A stretch of DNA of 14,445 nt from an uncultured Victivallales bacterium. GTDB taxonomy: Bacteria > Verrucomicrobiota > Lentisphaeria > Oligosphaerales > JAFGRS01. Numbering within the stretch: the first letter of the stretch is position 1; the number at the start of each line of letters is the position of its first letter. Positions 1 through 7,494 of the stretch are shown here, piece by piece. The stretch is taken from positions 1-14,445 of the forward strand of contig CAILKC010000831.1 of assembly GCA_903834675.1 (NCBI GenBank), in the 5' to 3' direction. Below the pieces are notes generated by a model that had not been told where the DNA came from, searched no databases, and worked only from the letters and a program-made list of their open reading frames with translations. The translations under genes were made by a program, and so were the position numbers.

Positions 1-154
1 GGCGGGGACCGTCGGCTCCAGGGCTGGGGGACGGTCGAGCCGAGCGCCGGCTCTGGATGGGGATACGGCGGGGACCGTCGGCTCCAGGGCTGGGGGACGG
101 TCGAGCCGAGCGCTGCTCCAGGGCTGGGGGACGGTCGGGCGGAGCGCTGCTCCA
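1..154. repeat. GC-rich direct repeats, two full 47-bp copies plus a partial copy
   Basis: Bases 1-47 recur exactly at 67-113, and the last 33 bases of the unit recur at 115-147 with two substitutions. The copies are 66 bp apart and then 34 bp apart, so this is a direct-repeat cluster rather than a regular tandem array. A 15-base core of the unit (7-21) is seen again with one mismatch at 1268-1282. The whole stretch 1-259 shows no reading frame that looks like a gene. It lies downstream of the pilin-like gene and holds only a small 5-bp GC hairpin at 213-225, too weak to call a terminator. The repeats may continue beyond the left edge. Confidence 0.8.
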
Positions 155-259
155 CGCCTGGCGCCCGTCTGGCGCGCGGCGGATTAGAGATGCGGTTCCT
201 GGCTGTCTCTGCCGCCCGCAGGGCGTGGAGGTCGGTCACGTCTGGACGCACCCTGAAGG

Positions 260-997
260 CTAGAACCAGGGCCGGTTGGCCTTCAGTTCGTTCATCCAGC
301 CTTGGACATTGTTCGAGCCCACGTGGCCGTCCATGTAACCCGCGTTGGTCATCGAGACGTGGCCGGTTATCCAGGCCGACCACAGCCCTGGGGTGACGCT
401 GCGCGCCATGTTAGCGCTACCATTATCGAGCCAGGAGACCGCATCCTGCCAGAGGGGCAAGTTGGCCGGTGAGACGCGTAGGCGGGATTCCTTGATGCCG
501 CCCATGTAGGGGTTGAGGAGGCTGTTGGCGGAGGTGCTGCTGCTGATACATAGGCTGGAAAGGTAAGACGTCTGATCCGCCCCCTGGGCGTTGGCCATCG
601 TGGACATGCTTGGGCATTGCCAGGTCTTCCAGTCGCCGACGTAGGTCTGGTAGCGCCGGTGGACATAGCCCGTGGCGACTGGCGCGGGGGGAGTCAGTGG
701 GGTGGCCGCAAACTTGTTCCCGGTCCAAACCTTGCCCGCGCAACAGGCACTTGGAGGATTGGCGGCGTCGATCCCCGTGTCGAGAAAGACCAAGGGGAAC
801 GTCTGATCGCTGTCGTTCAGGTACATGGCGGTGCCCAGCGTGACTTGCTTCAGATTACTCTGGCAGGACGCCTGGCGCGCCTTCTCGCGCGCCTTGGCCA
901 GGGCCGGCAGCAGCATGGCCGCCAGAATGGCAATGATGGCGATCACCACCAGCAACTCGATGAGGGTGAAGGTCGTCTTCCGGGTTCTCAGATTCAT
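260..997 (-). CDS. Type II secretion/type IV pilin-like protein with H-X9-DG domain
   Basis: This is a 245-residue prepilin-like protein. Such proteins are processed by a prepilin peptidase, anchored by the N-terminal helix and assembled into a pseudopilus or displayed on the cell surface. Residues 10-14 read FTLIE, with the conserved Glu at +5 of the mature form. A hydrophobic helix at about 12-32 follows, then the AREKARQ segment typical of PVC pilin-like proteins. The cleavage-site residue before Phe is Thr rather than the usual Gly/Ala. Near the C-terminus, His213, nine residues and Asp223-Gly224 match the H-X9-DG motif exactly. The start at 997 is preferred over the in-frame ATG at 1036 because an AGGAGG lies 6 nt upstream and the prepilin motif then begins at residue 10. 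These proteins are multi-copy in Lentisphaerota-type genomes, so the specific role is unknown. It is divergent from the isomerase gene. Confidence 0.9.
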   Translation of the reverse strand: MNLRTRKTTFTLIELLVVIAIIAILAAMLLPALAKAREKARQASCQSNLKQVTLGTAMYLNDSDQTFPLVFLDTGIDAANPPSACCAGKVWTGNKFAATPLTPPAPVATGYVHRRYQTYVGDWKTWQCPSMSTMANAQGADQTSYLSSLCISSSTSANSLLNPYMGGIKESRLRVSPANLPLWQDAVSWLDNGSANMARSVTPGLWSAWITGHVSMTNAGYMDGHVGSNNVQGWMNELKANRPWF

Positions 998-1003
998 GGC
1001 AGA

Positions 1004-1009
1004 CCTCCT
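1004..1009 (-). promoter_or_regulatory. Ribosome binding site that fixes the pilin start
   Basis: A perfect AGGAGG on the minus strand ends 6 nt before the ATG at 997. It decides for that start over the in-frame ATG at 1036, which would add 13 residues ahead of the prepilin leader. Confidence 0.8.
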
Positions 1010-1069
1010 GGCGCTACAGGTTGACGTCGCGTTCACGGCCGGACCGCTGACTCACTATTTAGGGCCGCA

Positions 1070-1097
1070 AAAATAGCATCGTATGCGCGGGGCGCAA
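1070..1097 (-). promoter_or_regulatory. Candidate promoter for the pilin-like gene
   Basis: On the minus strand a TTGCGC hexamer (1092-1097) is separated by 16 nt from TATTTT (1070-1075), and a TGC just before the latter gives an extended -10. It lies about 75 nt upstream of the pilin start and sits within one of the few AT-richer spots of the intergenic region. A short inverted repeat (CTATTT at 1055-1060, AAATAG at 1071-1076) overlaps the -10. The hexamers are weak matches, so this is a candidate only. Confidence 0.3.
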
Positions 1098-1390
1098 TCC
1101 CCCAGGGCGCCCAAGAAAGAGAGCCCCGCTGGATCTGGCAGGCGTCTGCCATGACCCCGCTTGCCTTCCTGGAGCCCGCGACGCCATCGTCCGTTTCGGG
1201 CGGGTTCGCGGTACCCGCCGTCTGCAAGACCCCCATGTACGGCGGAAGCCCCGGCAGGGCCGGTGCGGACCGCCGGCTCCAGTGTGCCTACCACCCGGAA
1301 AAAGAAACAGCTCCGCGCACTACCCCAGGGCGCCAGGGGCTCTTGCAGCTCTGCCCCCCCGCCGTGCCATGGGGTGGCCATGGACCCCGG
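1098..1390. other. Intergenic stretch between the divergent pilin and isomerase genes
   Basis: No convincing gene is seen here. Open frames on both strands exist because stops are rare at this GC content, but none has a good ribosome site or family-like composition, and the longest run into the flanking genes. The repeat core shared with 7-21 occurs at 1268-1282. No tRNA-like fold was recognised. Confidence 0.5.
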
Positions 1391-1428
1391 TGCTATATTG
1401 GCACGCCCGGGGGCCAGGTCGCTGACCT
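1391..1428 (+). promoter_or_regulatory. Candidate extended -10 promoter with downstream palindrome for the isomerase-McrBC cluster
   Basis: TGCTATATT at 1391-1399 matches an extended -10 (TGn plus TATAAT) with one mismatch in the hexamer, and no good -35 is present. Seventeen nt downstream lies a perfect 13-bp palindrome, AGGTC-GCT-GACCT (1416-1428), in a position suited to an operator. The isomerase ATG is about 115 nt further on. This is pattern-based inference; either element could be chance. Confidence 0.3.
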
Positions 1429-1514
1429 CGGACCGGCAGGCGGCGCTGGGGTGACCGCTGGCGCGCTGGTTCGGCCCGGTGTAGCCCCTCTCAAGCCTTG
1501 CCGGAGGTCTGCTC

Positions 1515-2381
1515 ATGAAGATCGGCGTTCGCTGCGGCCCGTTGCGCCTGAAGAGCAATCTGCCCGCCCTGCTGGAGTGGCTGGCGGCCAACGGTTTCAC
1601 CTCGGTCGATCTGGGAGCGCCAGAGCGCGACACGGCGGCGTTGTGTCGGAGCTTGGGCCTGGAGCCCGGCTCGGTGGACCTGCCGGGGGCTGGCCAATTG
1701 CTGGCGCGTGAGCCCGAGCGCCGCATCGCCGCGATCCGGCAGGTCTGCGAGGGGATCCGGCAGGCCGCGGACCTGGGCTTGCGCACCTGGTTCGTCTGCT
1801 TTGTGCCGGAAGACCGGGAGCGCTCGCGGCAGGAGCTGTTCGAGCTCTGGCGGCGAGTCATGCCGGAGGTGGTAGGATGCCTCGAACAGGCCGGCATGCG
1901 CCTGGCCATGGAGGGTTGGCCGGGCGGCGGCCCGCAGTACCCCACCCTCGGTTGCACGCCCGAAGTGTGGCGCGCTATGTTTGCTGCCATCCCGTCCGCC
2001 GCTCTCGGCCTCTGCTTCGATCCCTCGCACCTGGTCCGCCTCGGGGTGGACTACCGCCGCGTGCTGAAGGAGTTTGGCCCGCGCGTCCACCATGTCCACG
2101 GCAAGGACTGCGCCATCGACGCCGAAGAACTCTATCGCAGCGGCCGTATGCCGCCGGCGTTCGGTTCGCCGCGCTTTGCCTGCAGCGAGGGCTGGTGGCG
2201 CTACTGCATTCCCGGCGACGGCGAGGTGTGCTGGCGCGAGGTCGCCGTTGCCCTCGAGGCCGTGGGCTACGACGGCGTGGTCAGTGTCGAACTTGAAGAC
2301 GGCCTTTATATGACCGACGATGAGGGCAACCGCCGTGGGCTCCTGGCCGCTCTCAAACACCTGCGCGATGCCTGGCGCTGA
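1515..2381 (+). CDS. Sugar phosphate isomerase/epimerase-like TIM-barrel protein
   Basis: The 288-residue protein has the xylose-isomerase-like TIM barrel (AP endonuclease 2 superfamily), a family of metal-dependent isomerases and epimerases that also includes the DNA repair enzyme endonuclease IV. Likely metal or catalytic positions fall on strand ends: Glu133 in the AMEGWPGG segment, Asp169 and His172 in CFDPSHL, His195 in HHVHGKD, Asp235/Glu237 in PGDGEVCW and Glu259/Glu261 in SVELED. The HVHGKD and PGDGE patterns are what sugar-isomerase members show, so a cytoplasmic sugar isomerase is more likely than a DNA nuclease. The substrate cannot be told. GGAGG at 1503-1507 supports the ATG, with no signal peptide. 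It ends 44 nt before the McrB-like gene on the same strand, so co-transcription is plausible. Confidence 0.88.
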   Translation: MKIGVRCGPLRLKSNLPALLEWLAANGFTSVDLGAPERDTAALCRSLGLEPGSVDLPGAGQLLAREPERRIAAIRQVCEGIRQAADLGLRTWFVCFVPEDRERSRQELFELWRRVMPEVVGCLEQAGMRLAMEGWPGGGPQYPTLGCTPEVWRAMFAAIPSAALGLCFDPSHLVRLGVDYRRVLKEFGPRVHHVHGKDCAIDAEELYRSGRMPPAFGSPRFACSEGWWRYCIPGDGEVCWREVAVALEAVGYDGVVSVELEDGLYMTDDEGNRRGLLAALKHLRDAWR

Positions 2382-2425
2382 GGCGCAAGGGGACGCCCGC
2401 CTGGCGCCCAAAGGAGAAACAGCGT

Positions 2426-4846
2426 ATGGCCGACATTCTTTCTCAGGAGGTCGTCCTGGCCGTGGACCAGGAACCCTTCGAGGCGAACTCGAACTGGTTT
2501 ACGATTCTATATCCGCTGATCACGCTTTACGGGGAACGGATTGAGTCCAGTGTGGCGACCTTTCCCAATCGCGGCCGCATCTGGTATCTGGTTCAGCCGC
2601 CGGGCTTGCGTCGGCAGATTCGGCCGGGTTCGCTCTGGCATGGCATGATCGAGGAGACCAACGCCTTTAAGACCTACGACCCCGACCGTGATAAGTACCA
2701 GGTGAGCCTCCGGCATGCTTTTGCGCCGGGAGCCCCGCAGTTTTTTGAGGTCATCGATTTGCAGTTTGCCGAGCCCGATGTCCGGGTGGTGCGCCGGGAG
2801 CAGGTCATGCGGCTGAACCGGCGGCCGCTGGCCGATGTTTTTCTGCGCGGTCGCGACACGGTGCTGGGGCCCTTCAACGCGGCCTGGCAGGAAGGCGATC
2901 TGCGGCTGGTGCCCCGGGAGGGGACGGCGATTCGGGTGCCCCGCCCGGTGTTTGAGAAGCTGGTGCGGGTGGAGAGCTTCGTGCATGAAGCGAACCAGTT
3001 CGACCGTCACCAGGCGGCGGTGCTGTTCAATTACCACCTGGTGCATAAGAACGACGTGAACTGGGAGGAGTTGCGGCGTCAGGGCGAAGCGGTCGATGTG
3101 CGCCCGGACCGCGACGTCCTCAACCAGGCGGTCCTGCAACTGCGCTTCAGCCGCAGCGAGAAGCAGGAGATGAAGCGCTTGCTCGAACGCCTTCAGGAGG
3201 TCTCTCTGTCCGAGGATCTGCGCGAGCGGGTTGGCGACATCAAACTGGACGCGGAGAAAGGCCTGGAGAACACCGACGAACTGGCCCGCCAGATCGGCGA
3301 GATGCCGCAGTTCAAGGAATTCCTCGAAGCCCATGTGGACATCGTCACCAGCGCCCGCATTCAGGAACAGATTGCGGTGCGCCAGATCACGATCCAGAGC
3401 GAACTTCATGTGCTCGACGCCAAGAAGCTGAAGGTTGAGGCCGACCTGGCGCGTCTGCGTCAGACCTATGACGAACGTGTGGCCCGGCAGGATGAGGAAC
3501 TACGCCAACGCCACGAGGAGAAAGTGTCCGCCATCGAGCAACGCTGGCGCGAGCTGGAGACCCGTGAACACGCCATCGATGAACGCGAGCTTAACCAGAC
3601 CGCACAGGTGGAACGGCTGCTGAAGCTCTATGAAGAAAAGGGGACCCAACTGGCCGAAGACGTGCTGCTGCGCATGCCGATCTTCCGCGCCATGGGCGGC
3701 GCTGGCGTTGAGGCGAACGCGGGGATGCGGCCGGACTCGGCCTCCCGCAAGCGCATTTTGAACCTGCCACCCTTTCTGAAAACCGCCAAGGACTTCACGC
3801 GCGACATCAGCGAGAAGGAGTTCATTGATCAGTTTCGCGATGTGGTGGCCCAGCGCGGCTACGCCTTCCGCGACCTCGACTTGGTGAACTTTCACGTCTG
3901 CATGAAGGCCGGCATCCTGACCGTGCTGGGCGGCCAGAGCGGATCCGGCAAGAGCAGCCTGCCCCGGCTCTACGCCGAGGCCTTGGGTTGCCGCGAGGAG
4001 TTCTTGCACATTCCCGTCCAGCCGAACTGGTTCGATGAGCGAGAGGTGCTGGGCGCGGTCAACCCGATCGCCGGCTTCTTTGACCCCTCGCCCGTGGGCT
4101 TGGTCGAACGCCTGATCGCGGCCGACGAGGATGCCAGTCGGCAGCGGGGCGGCATCTACGTGGTGTGTTTCGACGAGATGAACCTGGCGCGCATCGAGCA
4201 CTACTTCACCCAGTTTCTCAGCGTCATGGAACACCCCATCGAGGAACGCGCCCTGCGCCTGTTCAACCGTACGGCCGTGGCGGAGGACGATCCCTACCGC
4301 GGCTATGATTGCGTTCCCATCCATGCCAACACCCGCTTTGTCGGCACGATCAACGTGGACGAGACCACGCACTTCCTCAGCGCCAAGGTTTTGGACCGGG
4401 CTCAGTTTGTCACCTTGCAGGTGCCCGTCCTGAGCCGTGCTGGCGCGGTGAGCACAGTCTCGAGCCTGCCGGGCATCACGCCGGTTCCCGCCGAGACCTA
4501 CAACTCCTGGGCCTCGGCCCGCAGCGTCGCGCCCGAGGTCATGGAGTTCATCCGCGACCTGGATGAGGCGTTGCGGTTGGCTAACCAGGGACTCGGCTTC
4601 CGACGTTTTGAACAGATGCAGCAGTACATCGCCACGGCGGCGGGGCTGATGAGCACTGACGAGGCCATCGACTACGAGGTCCGCCAGGTCGTCTTGCCGC
4701 GTTTGCGCAAGAATGCCTATCGCTTCGACGATATGCTCAAACGCCTGCAGGTGTTGCTCAAGGCCGACCGTTTCCCCGGCAGCAGTTCGCTCCTCGATCG
4801 CCTGGCCGCCACGGAATCCGACTATGAGTTCTTCCAGCTTCTATGA
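2426..4846 (+). CDS. McrB-like AAA+ NTPase with N-terminal domain and coiled coil
   Basis: This 806-residue protein has three parts. Residues 1 to about 230 form a domain I do not recognise. Residues about 305-410 are charged and heptad-rich (long runs of E, R, K, Q), predicting a coiled coil. Residues about 465-780 are an AAA+ module of the McrB/dynein-related type: Walker A GQSGSGKS (503-510), Walker B VVCFDEMN (579-586), sensor-1 region TINVDETT (641-648) and a KVLDRA segment (654-659) supplying a likely arginine finger, Arg658. In the McrB family the motor drives an McrC-type nuclease partner, which here is the next gene. The canonical McrB GTPase signature NTADRS is replaced by NVDETT, so ATP use is possible. 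AGGAG at 2412-2416 supports the start. The architecture resembles the coiled-coil McrB proteins of CoCoNuT-type systems, but homology to them is not proved here. Confidence 0.88.
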   Translation: MADILSQEVVLAVDQEPFEANSNWFTILYPLITLYGERIESSVATFPNRGRIWYLVQPPGLRRQIRPGSLWHGMIEETNAFKTYDPDRDKYQVSLRHAFAPGAPQFFEVIDLQFAEPDVRVVRREQVMRLNRRPLADVFLRGRDTVLGPFNAAWQEGDLRLVPREGTAIRVPRPVFEKLVRVESFVHEANQFDRHQAAVLFNYHLVHKNDVNWEELRRQGEAVDVRPDRDVLNQAVLQLRFSRSEKQEMKRLLERLQEVSLSEDLRERVGDIKLDAEKGLENTDELARQIGEMPQFKEFLEAHVDIVTSARIQEQIAVRQITIQSELHVLDAKKLKVEADLARLRQTYDERVARQDEELRQRHEEKVSAIEQRWRELETREHAIDERELNQTAQVERLLKLYEEKGTQLAEDVLLRMPIFRAMGGAGVEANAGMRPDSASRKRILNLPPFLKTAKDFTRDISEKEFIDQFRDVVAQRGYAFRDLDLVNFHVCMKAGILTVLGGQSGSGKSSLPRLYAEALGCREEFLHIPVQPNWFDEREVLGAVNPIAGFFDPSPVGLVERLIAADEDASRQRGGIYVVCFDEMNLARIEHYFTQFLSVMEHPIEERALRLFNRTAVAEDDPYRGYDCVPIHANTRFVGTINVDETTHFLSAKVLDRAQFVTLQVPVLSRAGAVSTVSSLPGITPVPAETYNSWASARSVAPEVMEFIRDLDEALRLANQGLGFRRFEQMQQYIATAAGLMSTDEAIDYEVRQVVLPRLRKNAYRFDDMLKRLQVLLKADRFPGSSSLLDRLAATESDYEFFQLL

Positions 4847-6758
4847 CATCCGCCTGGAAGCGGTCGCGGAGGATGGCTCCAGGCGCTCGGTTTACCAGAA
4901 AGTGCTGGACGGCCTGGCCTTGCCCTGGCGTGACGAGAGCTACCAGGAGGTCCGCTACAACGAGGCCATGACGGTCGAGTTGAGCCGCAGTTCGACCGCG
5001 GCGCCCCTGCGCGGCCTGCTCTGCAACGAGGTCATCTTCGAACTGTCGGCGGGGCGCAAGCGGCTGCGGCTGCCGGAGAACCACTGGTTTCTGCATGAAC
5101 TGGGCGAGAGCACCTTCACCATCGAGGAGATGCCCCCCGGCGAAAACGTGTTTCGGCCCATCTTCGAGGTGAACCTGCGCATCGTGCCGAGTCCGCAGGC
5201 GTTGCACCAGTACAAGGTCATGGCGGAAGACCTGGTGCAGGTCCATGCCGGACTGGCGCGTGACGTGGTGTCGCGCACGGTGGTGCGCCGCAGCACCTTT
5301 GCCGGCGATGCGGTGCGCGAGTTGCAGCCCGAGCCCATGATTGGGCAGTTGCGCGAGGGCTACCTGGTGCTGCGCGAGGCGCTGGCCACCATCAGCCGGC
5401 ATCCGGGTAGCGCCCTGCAAACGGTGACCCACCCGGCCCTGTATCGGTCCGGCGATCGGCCGGCGGCGGCGGCGTTGTACGGTCTGCTGCGCGGCCCCGG
5501 TACGGTCCTGGCCGCCGACGGAACGCCGGTGCGGCTCGGGAAAGCCGTACTGCGGCGGCCGTTGATGAGCACCGACCTTGAGGAGCACCGCCACATCAGC
5601 GTCCGCCTGGTAGCCCTGGCCCGGCTGTCCGAAACCGTGGCCACCCACTGCGACCAGACCGCGGCCCTGCTGCGCCATGAGCGCGGGCGCTGGGGGACTT
5701 CCCCGCGGGACGACCAGGCCTCGGTGTTTCAGACCACTTACCTGCCACGCATCGAGCTGCTCGACCGCCTGGCCGGCGAAGCGCGCGGCCTCTCGGCGAA
5801 GTTCCGGGCGCTGCGCCACAAGTACCCCTTCCTCCGGGAGGCACGGCCCCCGCACGGCGCCCTGGTTGCGACGCCGCTGTTTATGAGTCGCGTGGGCTAT
5901 CGCGAGGTCTATTCGGTGCTGCGTCGCGCCGCGGCTATCTCCGGCCTGCTGGTGGACAGCGACAGCATCAAACTCCACTACCGTTCGCTCGCCTCGATGT
6001 TCGAGTACTGGTGTTTCGTCAAGACCATCAACTGGTTGCGCGATCACTATGGCGCGCCGGAACCCCGCGATTCGTTCAGTGTGGTGGGCGGCATTTACCG
6101 GCCCACCCTCGAACCGGGCCAGTTCTTTCAGTTCAGTCTGGATGATGCACACAGCCTGCGCGTCACCTACGAGCCGAGCATCTTGCCGTGGCGGCAGGCC
6201 AAGGCCGAGGGGCAGCGCTACGGGGCCACGCTGACGGCGAACCCGTTGCGGCCCGATATCTTCGTGGAGTTTCTGCATGGGGAGCACGTGGTGGCGGCGA
6301 TGGTCATGGACTCCAAGGCCACCAGTCGCTTTTCCATGCAGAAGATTCGTGAGATGAGCGATTACGCACGGCAGATCTTTGAGATTAACTCGGGGCGGCA
6401 GCCGGTGCGGCGGGTGTTTATCCTGCACCGTGACGCCGAGTCCGACTACCTCTCCAACCTGCCCCCCCGGCGGCCGACGCAACTGCCGCCGACCATCGAG
6501 GTCTTCGGCGCCGCCGCCTGCGTGCCGGAGAAGGTCAACACCGTGCCGCCCCACATCGGGCGCCTGTTGCGCAGCTTCATCCGTTGTTGCCTGGCCTGGT
6601 CGCCGGAACCCGGGACCTCGGCGGGCACCGCGTCCTCGATGCGGTCCGAGGTGGATGCCCTGAACGGTGATGACGTCGGAGCGCCGCGGTCGCGCTTCGA
6701 GACCGCCTGGGACAGCACGCTCAGCCTGCCTGAGGATCCGACGGCGAGACTGCTCTGA
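4824..6758 (+). CDS. DUF2357/PD-(D/E)XK nuclease, McrC-like partner of the AAA+ protein
   Basis: The 644-residue protein has a long N-terminal part (about 1-350) of DUF2357 type and a C-terminal PD-(D/E)XK nuclease. The conserved helix RSLASMFEYWCFVK (387-400) with Glu394 and Trp396 precedes the core. The active-site triad appears to be Pro477-Asp478 (RPDIFVE) and Asp496-Ser-Lys498 (VMDSKA), followed by a helix with Lys507 and Tyr514. In McrC-type proteins this domain cuts DNA (or, in some proposed systems, RNA) when the AAA+ partner hydrolyses nucleotide. The ATG at 4824 is preferred: it overlaps the upstream gene by 23 bp, suggesting translational coupling, and no strong ribosome site is present. 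An in-frame ATG at 4713 would only add out-of-frame sequence of the upstream gene. The last 50 or so residues (592-644) look disordered, and the 3' end overlaps the convergent coaX-like gene by 38 bp. Confidence 0.86.
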   Translation: MSSSSFYDIRLEAVAEDGSRRSVYQKVLDGLALPWRDESYQEVRYNEAMTVELSRSSTAAPLRGLLCNEVIFELSAGRKRLRLPENHWFLHELGESTFTIEEMPPGENVFRPIFEVNLRIVPSPQALHQYKVMAEDLVQVHAGLARDVVSRTVVRRSTFAGDAVRELQPEPMIGQLREGYLVLREALATISRHPGSALQTVTHPALYRSGDRPAAAALYGLLRGPGTVLAADGTPVRLGKAVLRRPLMSTDLEEHRHISVRLVALARLSETVATHCDQTAALLRHERGRWGTSPRDDQASVFQTTYLPRIELLDRLAGEARGLSAKFRALRHKYPFLREARPPHGALVATPLFMSRVGYREVYSVLRRAAAISGLLVDSDSIKLHYRSLASMFEYWCFVKTINWLRDHYGAPEPRDSFSVVGGIYRPTLEPGQFFQFSLDDAHSLRVTYEPSILPWRQAKAEGQRYGATLTANPLRPDIFVEFLHGEHVVAAMVMDSKATSRFSMQKIREMSDYARQIFEINSGRQPVRRVFILHRDAESDYLSNLPPRRPTQLPPTIEVFGAAACVPEKVNTVPPHIGRLLRSFIRCCLAWSPEPGTSAGTASSMRSEVDALNGDDVGAPRSRFETAWDSTLSLPEDPTARLL

Positions 6759-7485
6759 CGAACCGCCTGGCCGCCACCAAGGCCAGGCCGTGCAGGGTCA
6801 GGAGCTCAGGCCCCGGCGTCAAAGCGGGCAGATGGCGGCAGAAGAAAGCCGCATCACCCCCCACGGCCACGACCGGGCATGAGGGCGCCTCGAGGCGCTC
6901 GCGAGAGTCCGCCAGGAGGCGTTCGACCGCCCCGAGCAGCCCCAGGTCAACCCCTGCCAGAATGGCCGCTCGGGTGCAGGTGCCGAGGGAGGTTGGACAC
7001 TCCTGGCACAGCTCCACCAGCGGCAACTGACCCGTGTGCTCGTGCAGGGCGCGCCGCAACAAGGCCCGGCCCGGCAGGATGGCCCCGCCGCGAAAGCGCT
7101 TCTGGGCATCGAGCGCTTCCGTGGTGATGCAGGTCCCGCAGTCCAGCACGATCACCGGGCCGGCATAGCGGGCCCCGGCCGCCACCGCGTTGGCCACCCG
7201 GTCGGCGCCCAGCGTCGCGGCGTCCACCAGCCCGAAGTCGACCTCGGTCACCATGGCGGCAGTGAGAAAAACCACCTCGCGGGTCGCCGCCACGGCCCGC
7301 AGGGCGGTCACGGCGGCCGGCACGACGCAGGCGGCCAGGCAAGGCCCTTGAAGCCTACGGAGTTCCTCGGGCAGGAGTCCTGCCACGAGGTCGGCCGTCG
7401 CCAGCCGCCGCGTCAGGGTGACCTGAGCGCCGACCACCTTTCCGATCTGCGTGTGCGTATTGCCGATGTTCAGCAGTGTCACCAT
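6721..7485 (-). CDS. coaX: Type III pantothenate kinase (CoaX-like)
   Basis: The 254-residue cytoplasmic protein matches CoaX, which phosphorylates pantothenate in the first step of coenzyme A synthesis, using the acetate/sugar kinase (ASKHA) fold. Visible motifs are LLNIGNT (4-10, phosphate loop), LGADRVAN (92-99), VLDCGTCITTE (113-123), the GGAILPG segment (133-139) and VGGDA (208-212). The length is normal for CoaX. The first motif usually reads D-x-G-N-T; here the Asp is Asn (Asn6), which could reduce activity or mark a lineage variant. Asp115 in the second Asp motif is kept. The start at 7485 is chosen because AAGGAG lies 9 nt upstream and the phosphate loop then starts at residue 4; a frame start at 7725 would add 80 low-complexity Arg-rich residues. 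The 3' end overlaps the nuclease gene by 38 bp, tail to tail. Confidence 0.85.
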   Translation of the reverse strand: MVTLLNIGNTHTQIGKVVGAQVTLTRRLATADLVAGLLPEELRRLQGPCLAACVVPAAVTALRAVAATREVVFLTAAMVTEVDFGLVDAATLGADRVANAVAAGARYAGPVIVLDCGTCITTEALDAQKRFRGGAILPGRALLRRALHEHTGQLPLVELCQECPTSLGTCTRAAILAGVDLGLLGAVERLLADSRERLEAPSCPVVAVGGDAAFFCRHLPALTPGPELLTLHGLALVAARRFVRAVSPSDPQAG

Positions 7486-7494
7486 GCCTGCAGT

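Noticed and set aside
213..225. Small GC hairpin downstream of the pilin gene as a terminator
   Set aside because: Five-bp stem with a 3-nt loop and no T-tract; expected by chance in this composition.
1399..1404. TGGCAC as a sigma-54 -24 element
   Set aside because: No matching GC/TTGC -12 element at the required spacing.
1055..1990. Long minus-strand open frame across the pilin-isomerase spacer and into the isomerase gene
   Set aside because: Low-complexity Arg/Ser/Pro-rich translation, antisense to a clear TIM-barrel gene; a product of high GC content.
4758..6554. 598-residue minus-strand open frame opposite the nuclease gene
   Set aside because: His/Arg/Gly-rich antisense shadow with no family motifs, while the plus strand carries clear DUF2357 and PD-(D/E)XK motifs.
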